In this document: positions 35,668-41,818 of the stretch, in pieces | How positions within the stretch are numbered: the first letter of the stretch is position 1 | Layout of the letters: each line of letters opens with the position of its first letter | Origin: Microbacteriaceae bacterium | GTDB lineage: Bacteria > Actinomycetota > Actinomycetes > Actinomycetales > Microbacteriaceae | Direction: 5' to 3' | DNA length: 41,818 nucleotides | Assembly: GCA_947378555.1 (NCBI GenBank) | Contig: CANCKM010000007.1 | Location: 1 to 41,818, forward strand | Made by a program: the position numbers and the translations under genes | Notes under the pieces: model-generated | What the model was told of the DNA's origin: nothing | The model's database searches: none | The model's input: the letters and a program-made list of their open reading frames with translations, nothing else

Positions 35668-36201
35668 GTGCGTATCGTTCTAGCGGCCCAGGCCGCAATA
35701 AGTTTTGCGGTTGGTTGCTTCATAACCTTCACCCAGCAACTTCACACACCGGCACTGGGGCTTATGGCTCTGGTTTGGTTTGCGGCCCTCTATTCGGTGG
35801 CAACGGCCGTCGGCAGTGTCGTCTTTACCAAGGGCCTGGTTGCCATCGAGAACATTCCGCTTGCTGTGATCGCAGCGGTCATCGCTATCCTGGCTGGTTT
35901 GAACCTGTCATCAAACAAAGACCTGCTAGCCGGGTTTGTTTCGCTGGTGACCATCTGGTCGTTGTTGACCGCAGCCTTTGAGCTCTATTTGGCGCGACGA
36001 GCCGGTTTTTCAACTGCCGCCGGCAGAGATCGATCGATCAGCTCGGGCCTGAGCTTCCTGCTTGGTCTTATTTTTCTTTTGGCTCCGCTCGGTGAATCTA
36101 AAAACGCCTTGGGATTTTTTGGAGCCTATCTGGTGTTATCGGCAGTGCATCTTGCAATCACCGCTGCAACGCCAGTCTCACCGGCCGAGCCAAAGAGTTA
36201 G
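35668..36201 (+). CDS. Multi-pass membrane protein (hypothetical)
   Basis: I do not recognise this 177-residue protein. It starts GTG 4 bases after dnaB. Five or six hydrophobic helices are visible (for example RIVLAAQAAISFAVGCFITF and later LGLIFLLAPLG), with a short basic loop near residue 110 (YLARRAGFSTAAGRDRS). It may be cotranscribed with dnaB and the small membrane gene after it. Confidence 0.7.
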   Translation: MRIVLAAQAAISFAVGCFITFTQQLHTPALGLMALVWFAALYSVATAVGSVVFTKGLVAIENIPLAVIAAVIAILAGLNLSSNKDLLAGFVSLVTIWSLLTAAFELYLARRAGFSTAAGRDRSISSGLSFLLGLIFLLAPLGESKNALGFFGAYLVLSAVHLAITAATPVSPAEPKS

Positions 36202-36210
36202 GCTAAAAGC

Positions 36211-36438
36211 ATGTCTGTAACCCCACCAAAGAAAAAAATCGGCGTGACCGCATTTCTCACACTCTCCGCTATTTCGGGTGTGGTGGTTGGCCTAGTTGTT
36301 TGGGGCGGAGTGCGCGACCTGAATGCATCCCTACTCTGGGGCGGTGCCACTTTTATCGTGGTAATCATGAGCATCGCGACCTTGGCGCTAATGGTCAAGG
36401 ACGACAGCACCGATCCAGACGCGCCAAAACTTAAGTAG
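36211..36438 (+). CDS. Small membrane protein (hypothetical)
   Basis: The 75-residue protein has two transmembrane helices (about residues 12-31 and 40-61) with a basic N-terminus (PPKKKIG) and an acidic C-terminus (KDDSTDPDAP). I do not recognise it. It follows the preceding membrane gene by 9 bases and converges with purB, with only 2 bases between stop codons. Confidence 0.6.
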   Translation: MSVTPPKKKIGVTAFLTLSAISGVVVGLVVWGGVRDLNASLLWGGATFIVVIMSIATLALMVKDDSTDPDAPKLK

Positions 36439-36440
36439 TT

Positions 36441-37826
36441 TTAGCCCAAGAACTGAGTGAGTCTCTCGGCCAAACCAACGTAGGTCTGTGGCTTGAGCGC
36501 CAGCAAGCGATCCTTGGCTTCCTGACCGATTTCGAGTTGCTGGATGAACACGGCAAGATCCTCACCGTTTAGCCGCTTGCCCCGGGTCAGTTCCTTAAGC
36601 AGTTGGTAAGGGTCGCTGATGGAAGACCTACCGGCAGCCACTTCGGCGCGAATCACGGTTTGAATCGCCTCGCCCAGAACCTCCCAGTTGTCGAGCAGAT
36701 CTGCGGTCAAGACCGATTCTGATAACTCCAACTCGCCAAGCCCACGAAGCACGTTGTCGATTGCCAAGAGCGAGTGACCAAAGCCAAGACCGATATTGCG
36801 CTGGCTACTTGAGTCGGTAAGGTCGCGTTGCAGTCGAGAGGTCACGAGGGTGGCCGCGAGGCTATCCAAGATCGCATTAGACAACTCGAGGTTTGATTCT
36901 GCATTCTCGAAGCGAATCGGATTGATCTTGTGAGGCATCGTCGATGACCCGGTGGCCCCCGGCTGCGGAATCTGCTTGAAGTAGTTCATCGAGATGTAAG
37001 TCCAGATGTCTGTGCAAAGGTTGTGTAAAACCCTGTTGAAAAGTGCCACCGAGGCATATAGCTCGGCTTGCCAATCATGCGATTCAATCTGGGTGGTGAG
37101 CGGGTTCCAGGTCAAACCAAGACCGGTGACAAACTCCTGTGACTCTTGGATCCAGTCGACATCAGGCGCTGCCACGACGTGGGCCGAATAAGTTCCGGTG
37201 GCTCCGGAGAATTTTCCAAGGTACTCGGCGCTTGCGATGCGATCGAGCTGACGTTGCAAACGGTGGACAAAAACGGCTAACTCTTTGCCCATTGTGGTTG
37301 GTGTCGCCGGTTGCCCGTGGGTTCGCGCCAACATGGCAACCGAAGCGTACTGATCAACAAGCTCATCCAACTTGGTCAAAAGCGCATCGGCTCTTGGCAA
37401 CCAAACCTGAATTACCGCGTCGCGCACCGTGATGGCATAGGACAGGTTGTTGATGTCTTCGCTCGTGCAGGCAAAGTGGGTGAGTTCTAGCAGGTCATCG
37501 CGCCCCAGTTTGCTTAGTCTGGCGCGCACAAAGTACTCAACAGCCTTCACGTCATGCTTCGTGGTTGCCTCGGTGGCAGCCAACTCGGCCACGTCCGCGT
37601 CGCTGAAGTTTTCAACAACGGCCCGCAGGCTGCTGGCCTCGGATTCGCTGATTGGTCGGTTGTTGCCAAGCAGGTTGCGATTCGCCAAGTGAATCAACCA
37701 CTCAACCTCAACCGAGATTCTGGCTCGATTTAGCCCCGCCTCAGATAGGTGCAGCCCAAGGTCTGAAACGGCTGCTCGATAGCGACCGTCGAGTGGGCTG
37801 AGGGGTTGAATCGAAAGCTTAGTCAT
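36441..37826 (-). CDS. purB: Adenylosuccinate lyase
   Basis: The 461-residue fumarase/aspartase-superfamily enzyme cleaves adenylosuccinate and SAICAR in purine synthesis. It starts MTKLSIQPLSPLDGRY; a longer in-frame start at 37946 is not credible. Catalytic H170 lies in ARTHGQP, and the superfamily signature with the flexible loop serine is GSSTMPHKINPI (293-304). The PLDGRY start and length match the longer E. coli-type PurB. It is convergent with the preceding small membrane gene. Confidence 0.96.
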   Translation of the reverse strand: MTKLSIQPLSPLDGRYRAAVSDLGLHLSEAGLNRARISVEVEWLIHLANRNLLGNNRPISESEASSLRAVVENFSDADVAELAATEATTKHDVKAVEYFVRARLSKLGRDDLLELTHFACTSEDINNLSYAITVRDAVIQVWLPRADALLTKLDELVDQYASVAMLARTHGQPATPTTMGKELAVFVHRLQRQLDRIASAEYLGKFSGATGTYSAHVVAAPDVDWIQESQEFVTGLGLTWNPLTTQIESHDWQAELYASVALFNRVLHNLCTDIWTYISMNYFKQIPQPGATGSSTMPHKINPIRFENAESNLELSNAILDSLAATLVTSRLQRDLTDSSSQRNIGLGFGHSLLAIDNVLRGLGELELSESVLTADLLDNWEVLGEAIQTVIRAEVAAGRSSISDPYQLLKELTRGKRLNGEDLAVFIQQLEIGQEAKDRLLALKPQTYVGLAERLTQFLG

Positions 37827-37954
37827 GAGTCCATATTGCCCTATGAACCCCGAACCGCCTGATTCCTGCGGGTTTTTCCACACCGAATGGCACCCTTGCC
37901 TTATCAACGGAAGCGCCCGAGCAACCCCGCAAAAGTCAGAGCCCAAAACAAAAT

Positions 37955-38194
37955 ATGCAGATGGATAACATCACAGCAGAATTGGTCAAAGCAATTGGGT
38001 GGTTGCAAGAAGCCCACCCGCTGCCCGGCAAATGGTCGGGCCAAGCGGCAACTCGTTGCTCGCTTGCCATCGATGAACTCGCGGCCGAGATTCGCGCCGC
38101 CGACACTCGTTTGAAGATGAACTTTGGCGAGGCCGCGTTGAACTACCTCGGTTCGACTCCCATCGTTGCCCTGCATTTAGCGGGCAAGATATGA
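37955..38194 (+). CDS. Small helical WXG-like protein
   Basis: The 79-residue protein (or 77 if ATG 37961 is used) has no signal peptide or membrane helix. It is mostly two helices: one before and one after a turn with WSG at residues 27-29 (LPGKWSGQAATRCSLAIDEL). This is the helix-WXG-helix layout of WXG100/ESX small secreted proteins, though it is shorter and the match is loose. It overlaps the hydrolase gene by 4 bases (ATGA), so the two are coupled. No good Shine-Dalgarno is seen, so the mRNA could be leaderless. Confidence 0.6.
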   Translation: MQMDNITAELVKAIGWLQEAHPLPGKWSGQAATRCSLAIDELAAEIRAADTRLKMNFGEAALNYLGSTPIVALHLAGKI

Positions 38195-39261
38195 GCGAAT
38201 TTGAGATTTACGGCGGCGATACCCAAGTGGTTGCCACCCGGCAGGAGATAACTCGCGTTGCCACTCAACTGCACCAGGTTTCTGACCTGTTACAGAATCA
38301 GATCCACCTTGGCGCGATGTTTAGCAACCCGATTCACTTTGCTCAAACCTTGATTGAGATGGAAACCCTCGTGGCAAGCATAAACGTGGTGCGAAATGCC
38401 TGTCACGCCGCCGCCGAGTCGTACTTCAGCACCGAAGCCCAAATCCATCACATCTTTAGCCCACTCGAACCGGTTCCGGTTTCCTGGTTGTCGCTCGGCG
38501 TGATTGCCATCACCGACCCAATCAGCTTGGTCATGCCGGCCCCCGCAAAGGCCACCAAGATTTCGGGTAGTGGATTGGCGCTCGGCCCAACCAATCTGGC
38601 CACCCTCGCAGATCGAATCAAGCAGGTAAAAACCGATAAACCGGGTGCGATTCGCATCGAGGAGTACGGTGCCACTGGCAGCAAAACCTTCGTGGTCTAT
38701 TTACCTGGCACCCAATCTTGGTCGCCAATCCCGAGCAAAAACTCGCTCGACCTGCAATCCGAGTTCAAGGCACTCGCCGGCGCTAACATCTCGGTTAGCG
38801 AGCGAGCAACCCAGGATGCACTCGATAAGGCCGGAGTTCGCGTGACCGACAAGGTTGTGCTGGTTGGTTTCTCTCAGGGTGGCACCATTGCGGCCAACAT
38901 TGCCAGCCAACGGCAAAGCTACGACGTGGCAGGTGTTGTCACCTTTGGGGCGCCGATGAACACGGTCGAGATTCCAAAGGGAATTCCGGTGATTGCGCTA
39001 GAACACACCAACGACATCGTTCCACTGCTCGATAAAGACAGCAATCCGCTAACCAAGGATTGGGTCACCTCTCAGAACAGTTCACCCTGGCATATTGGCG
39101 AAAACCCATTCAAGCCACATTTTCTGAACTCGTACCTATTGAGCGCCAAAGAACTTGATGTGGCAAACGACTCGAACGTGACCGCAATGCGCGAGCGCAT
39201 CTTCGGCGACTTCGAAGGTGAACCGGCGAAGGTGAGCTACTACTCGCTAGAGCAAAAGTAG
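38191..39261 (+). CDS. Alpha/beta hydrolase with helical N-terminal domain
   Basis: The 356-residue protein has a helical N-terminus (about 1-90) with Y78 and E82 in SYFSTE (a YxxxE motif), a hydrophobic linker (about 97-118), and a C-terminal alpha/beta hydrolase domain. The nucleophile is S228 in GFSQG, D275 (HTNDIVP) and H310 (KPHFLNS) complete a likely triad, and VVYLPGTQSW near 168-177 is a candidate oxyanion region. The fold resembles lipase/esterase-like proteins. With the coupled WXG-like gene it resembles a secreted pair. The substrate is unknown. Confidence 0.8.
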   Translation: MSEFEIYGGDTQVVATRQEITRVATQLHQVSDLLQNQIHLGAMFSNPIHFAQTLIEMETLVASINVVRNACHAAAESYFSTEAQIHHIFSPLEPVPVSWLSLGVIAITDPISLVMPAPAKATKISGSGLALGPTNLATLADRIKQVKTDKPGAIRIEEYGATGSKTFVVYLPGTQSWSPIPSKNSLDLQSEFKALAGANISVSERATQDALDKAGVRVTDKVVLVGFSQGGTIAANIASQRQSYDVAGVVTFGAPMNTVEIPKGIPVIALEHTNDIVPLLDKDSNPLTKDWVTSQNSSPWHIGENPFKPHFLNSYLLSAKELDVANDSNVTAMRERIFGDFEGEPAKVSYYSLEQK

Positions 39262-39318
39262 CGATTGGCCAGTGAATGCGATCGGCTCAAACGACAGCGA
39301 ACCAGCACAGCTCAAATG

Positions 39319-39744
39319 CTAGAGAATGCGCGCCGCCCGGAAAACTCCGCGAGTGATGAAGGACGCGAGGCTCATGACGATGGCTCCCAGGATGGCCCAG
39401 CCTAGCGAGGCAACGGTCAGGCCGGTCTTGGTGAATCCATCGATTTCGAAACCGTGACCACCGATTAGGCCGCTCAACCAAGCAACGAAAAGCAGGATCG
39501 CTCCATTGATAACGAAGGCAATCAAACCAAAGGTCAGAATGTAAACGGGGATTGCCAACACCTTTACCACCGGCGCGATGATGGCATTAACCAGCCCGAA
39601 AATGGCTCCAACCAGCAAAAAAGAGCCGATGGTTTGCCAGACGCCAGTGCCACCATATGGTGTCAGGTGGATCGCTGGAATGATGATTGTGGTTAGCCAT
39701 AGTCCGACCGCGTTTATTACGGTTCCGACGAGAAATCGTTTCAT
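39319..39744 (-). CDS. Phage-holin-family-IV membrane protein
   Basis: The 141-residue protein has four hydrophobic helices and the family motif FGLVNAIIAPVVKVLAIPVY with LTFGLIAFVINGAIL, typical of the 'phage holin family protein' (PF04020 type) that is widespread in bacterial chromosomes. It is not evidence for a prophage. Its role is not known. It is divergent from the E1 alpha gene, with 37 bases between starts. Confidence 0.85.
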   Translation of the reverse strand: MKRFLVGTVINAVGLWLTTIIIPAIHLTPYGGTGVWQTIGSFLLVGAIFGLVNAIIAPVVKVLAIPVYILTFGLIAFVINGAILLFVAWLSGLIGGHGFEIDGFTKTGLTVASLGWAILGAIVMSLASFITRGVFRAARIL

Positions 39745-39768
39745 GTCTCGATTGTGCCACTAAACAAC

Positions 39769-39774
39769 TAAATT
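39769..39774 (+). promoter_or_regulatory. Candidate -10 element of a leaderless E1 alpha transcript
   Basis: TAAATT ends 7 bases before the GTG start at 39782, and no convincing Shine-Dalgarno lies between. This spacing would start transcription at the start codon, as in leaderless mRNAs common in Actinobacteria. The -35 is not clear. Confidence 0.4.
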
Positions 39775-39781
39775 AGAGACC

Positions 39782-40912
39782 GTGACTTCACAAGACGCCA
39801 ACAGCGTGCCTATGGTTCAACTGCTCTCACTCGAGGGTGAGTTCAGCGTTCCCAAGGGCCAAGAAGAGTATGCCGAGTACGTATCCAAACTGACCGAGGC
39901 CGATTTCCTCAAGTTCTATCGCGACATGGCTCGCTGCCGTCGCTTTGACAACGAGGCAACCGCCCTCCAGCGCCAAGGCCAACTTGGACTATGGATACCC
40001 GCGATCGGGCAGGAGGCCGCTCAGATCGGTTCCGGTTACGGGGTAGGCCCGAACGACCACATTTTCCCTAGCTATCGCGAGCACGGCGTTGCCATCACTC
40101 ATGACATCGACCTCATGTCGATTCTCAAGATGTTGCGCGGCGTGAACCACGGTGGTTGGAACCCAGACGAAACTCGCTTCCACCTTTACGCCATCGTGCT
40201 TGGCACCCAGACTCTGCACGCCACCGGTTATGCCATGGGCATCAACTTTGATGGCAAGGTCGGCACCGGCAACAAAGACGAAGACCTCGCAGTCATTACC
40301 TACATGGGCGATGGAGCAACCGCCGAGGGCGAAGTTAGCGAAGCGCTGCTGTTTGCCGCCACCAACCACACGCCACAGGTTTTCTTCTGCCAAAACAACC
40401 AGTGGGCCATTTCCTCACCGGTCGCTTCCCAAACCAAGGTTCCGCTTTACAGACGCGGCGATGGATTCGGTGTTCCCGGAGTTCGAGTCGATGGCAACGA
40501 TGTGCTCGCCTGCTATGCGGTCACCGCAAAGCACATGGACGACGCCCGAAACGGCCTTGGCCCATCGCTGATCGAGGCTCTCACCTACCGCATCGGTGCT
40601 CACACCACATCCGACGACCCTTCTAAGTACCGCTCGAACGAAGAGGTTGAGTATTGGAAGGCGCGCGACCCACTGGATCGCCTCGAGAAGTACCTGCGCC
40701 GTGAGGGTGTCGGTGACGACTTCTTTAACGAGGTTGCCGAGGCCGGCGACCTATTGGCCGAGGATATCCGCAAGCAAACCTTTGCGCTTGGCGAACCCCC
40801 GGTCGAGAACATGTTCAACCACGTTTATTCAGAACAGCACCCGGTTATTGACGAGCAGCTGGCCTGGATTCAAAACTACGAGGCTTCCTTCGAAGCGGGC
40901 GGTGCCGCATGA
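39782..40912 (+). CDS. pdhA: Thiamine-dependent 2-oxo-acid dehydrogenase E1, alpha subunit
   Basis: The 376-residue E1 alpha binds ThDP through GDG (176-178) and N206 in the GDGATAEGEVSEAL...QNN motif. PSYREHG near 96-102 and YRIGAHTTSDDP near the C-terminus are family features. With the beta subunit it decarboxylates pyruvate or a branched-chain 2-oxo acid and transfers the acyl group to the E2 lipoyl domain. Which substrate applies cannot be told from sequence alone. The GTG start is 37 bases from the divergent holin-family gene. Its TGA overlaps the E1 beta ATG. Confidence 0.88.
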   Translation: MTSQDANSVPMVQLLSLEGEFSVPKGQEEYAEYVSKLTEADFLKFYRDMARCRRFDNEATALQRQGQLGLWIPAIGQEAAQIGSGYGVGPNDHIFPSYREHGVAITHDIDLMSILKMLRGVNHGGWNPDETRFHLYAIVLGTQTLHATGYAMGINFDGKVGTGNKDEDLAVITYMGDGATAEGEVSEALLFAATNHTPQVFFCQNNQWAISSPVASQTKVPLYRRGDGFGVPGVRVDGNDVLACYAVTAKHMDDARNGLGPSLIEALTYRIGAHTTSDDPSKYRSNEEVEYWKARDPLDRLEKYLRREGVGDDFFNEVAEAGDLLAEDIRKQTFALGEPPVENMFNHVYSEQHPVIDEQLAWIQNYEASFEAGGAA

Positions 40913-41818
40913 GTAACTTTGTAGAAATGCCAATTGCCAAGGCCATCAACGCCGGTCTGCGTCAGGCAATGCTCAAAGACCCAAAGGTGCTTTTATTCGG
41001 CGAGGATATCGCTGAGCTCGGCGGAGTGTTTCGCGTAACCGAGGGTTTGCACAAGGAGTTCGGGCAGTCCCGCATCTTCAACTCACCGATTGCCGAGGCC
41101 GGAATCGTCGGCACCGCGGTTGGTTTGGCAATGCGCGGTTATCGCCCGGTTGTCGAAATCCAATTCGATGGATTTATTTTCCCGGCGTTCAACCAAATCA
41201 CCACCCAGCTGGCAAAGCTCACCAACCGCTCAGAGGGATTCTTGCAGATGCCGGTTGTAATCCGCGTGCCATTTGGCGGCGGCATCGGAGCGGTTGAGCA
41301 CCACAGCGAAAGCCCAGAGGCTTATTTTGCTCACACCGCCGGTTTGCGCGTGGTTGCACCGAGCAACCCGAACGACGCCTACTGGATGATTCAGCAGGCA
41401 ATCGAATCGAACGACCCGGTCATGTTCTTTGAGCCAAAGCGTCGGTACTGGCAAAAGGGTTCGGTCAACCTTGACGCCGCACCGCAGGCTTTGCACTCGA
41501 CCAAGATTGTGCACCCGGGAAACCAGGTGACCGTGGTTTGTTACGGCCCGATGGTGACCGTCGCACTTCAGGCAGCCGAACTGGCAGCCGCCGAGGGAGT
41601 CAGCCTCGAGGTAATCGATATTCGCTCGCTTTCACCAATCGATTACAACCCGATCATTGAGTCGGTTCGCAAAACCGGTCGACTGATCGTTGCTTCAGAG
41701 GCAAGCACCTTTGTCAGTTTGGCATCCGAGATCGCCGCCAAGGTTTCCGAGTTGGCTTTTTTCAGCCTCGAAGCTCCAGTGCTTCGCGTCGGCGGTTTTG
41801 ACGTTCCTTATCCACCTG
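40909..41818 (+). CDS. pdhB: 2-oxo-acid dehydrogenase E1, beta subunit (3'-truncated by window edge)
   Basis: The frame starts ATG 40909 (overlap ATGA with E1 alpha) and stays open to the window end, about 303 residues. It begins MSNFVEMPIAKAINAGLRQA, with LLFGEDIAELGGVFRVT, FNSPIAEAGIVGTAVGLAM (E1 beta ThDP-site glutamate) and RVPFGGGIGAVEHHSESPEA (residues about 118-137). The transketolase C-terminal domain begins near LDAAPQALHSTKIV and continues through VVCYGPMV and EVIDIRSLSPID. The usual length is about 325-330, so only the last residues are missing. Confidence 0.93.
   Translation, partial: MSNFVEMPIAKAINAGLRQAMLKDPKVLLFGEDIAELGGVFRVTEGLHKEFGQSRIFNSPIAEAGIVGTAVGLAMRGYRPVVEIQFDGFIFPAFNQITTQLAKLTNRSEGFLQMPVVIRVPFGGGIGAVEHHSESPEAYFAHTAGLRVVAPSNPNDAYWMIQQAIESNDPVMFFEPKRRYWQKGSVNLDAAPQALHSTKIVHPGNQVTVVCYGPMVTVALQAAELAAAEGVSLEVIDIRSLSPIDYNPIIESVRKTGRLIVASEASTFVSLASEIAAKVSELAFFSLEAPVLRVGGFDVPYPP

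Noticed and set aside
37827-37946. 40-residue N-terminal extension of purB
   Set aside because: Not typical of PurB; the family start MTKLSIQPLSPLDGRY begins at ATG 37826.
39319-39744. 'Phage holin' family gene as a sign of a prophage
   Set aside because: The family is a common chromosomal membrane protein and no other phage gene is nearby.

Overview
The window looks like the replication-origin region of a streamlined actinobacterium, most likely Microbacteriaceae. The freshwater Luna-type lineages (Rhodoluna, Aquiluna) are my best guess. The order pcnA / NUDIX / DUF6049 / murJ / trxB / trxA ... parB / parA / rsmG / jag / yidC / yidD / rnpA / rpmH / dnaA / dnaN / gnd / recF / DUF721 / gyrB / gyrA / DUF3566 / tRNA-Ile / tRNA-Ala is the classic actinobacterial oriC neighbourhood. 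Moderate GC by eye (not counted), short intergenic gaps and many 4-base ATGA/GTGA overlaps suggest a compact genome. No insertion sequence, prophage, CRISPR array or rRNA was seen.

Region by region. 1-7.7 kb is accessory: a 5'-truncated pirin coupled to a DsbA/FrnE-like oxidoreductase, a second pirin, a YhgE-like membrane protein followed by a TetR regulator, a YdeI-like protein, small membrane proteins, a LysE exporter, a small secreted RTX-repeat protein, and a GT87-like membrane glycosyltransferase. 7.8-8.1 kb holds tRNA-Ala and tRNA-Ile. 8.1-18.7 kb carries the leftward replication genes (DUF3566, gyrA, gyrB, DUF721, recF, gnd, dnaN, dnaA). oriC is assigned to the dnaA-dnaN gap at about 16.9-17.24 kb, with more DnaA boxes just upstream of dnaA. 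19.07-24.33 kb carries the rightward set rpmH, rnpA, yidD, yidC, jag, rsmG, parA, parB, with four parS sites at 13.7, 21.5, 21.5 and 22.4 kb. 24.3-30.6 kb is leftward: ddl, an aminotransferase, trxA, trxB, murJ, a very short DUF6049-type protein and a NUDIX hydrolase. 30.7-36.4 kb is rightward: pcnA, the rpsF-ssb-rpsR-rplI operon, dnaB and two small membrane proteins. 36.4-41.8 kb holds purB, a WXG-like/hydrolase gene pair, a holin-family membrane protein and the start of a 2-oxo-acid dehydrogenase E1 alpha/beta operon that runs off the window.

The core is a replication, segregation and envelope hub. DnaA, DnaN, RecF, gyrase, DnaB and SSB act at the fork. ParAB/parS segregates the origin. YidC/YidD and MurJ serve membrane insertion and cell-wall synthesis, and TrxA/TrxB provide redox control.

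The most interesting signals are: (1) an array of six same-direction DnaA-box-like 9-mers in the rplI-dnaB gap, about 16 kb from oriC, sharing a 12-bp head-to-tail pair spacing with oriC and the dnaA upstream region; (2) a two-gene unit encoding a small WXG-like protein and an alpha/beta hydrolase whose helical N-terminus carries a YxxxE motif, resembling a type VII secretion substrate pair; (3) a Shine-Dalgarno-sequestering leader before rpsF; (4) a DUF6049 gene that appears reduced to one domain plus an anchor; and (5) a G7 tract in the putative promoter spacer of the RTX gene.
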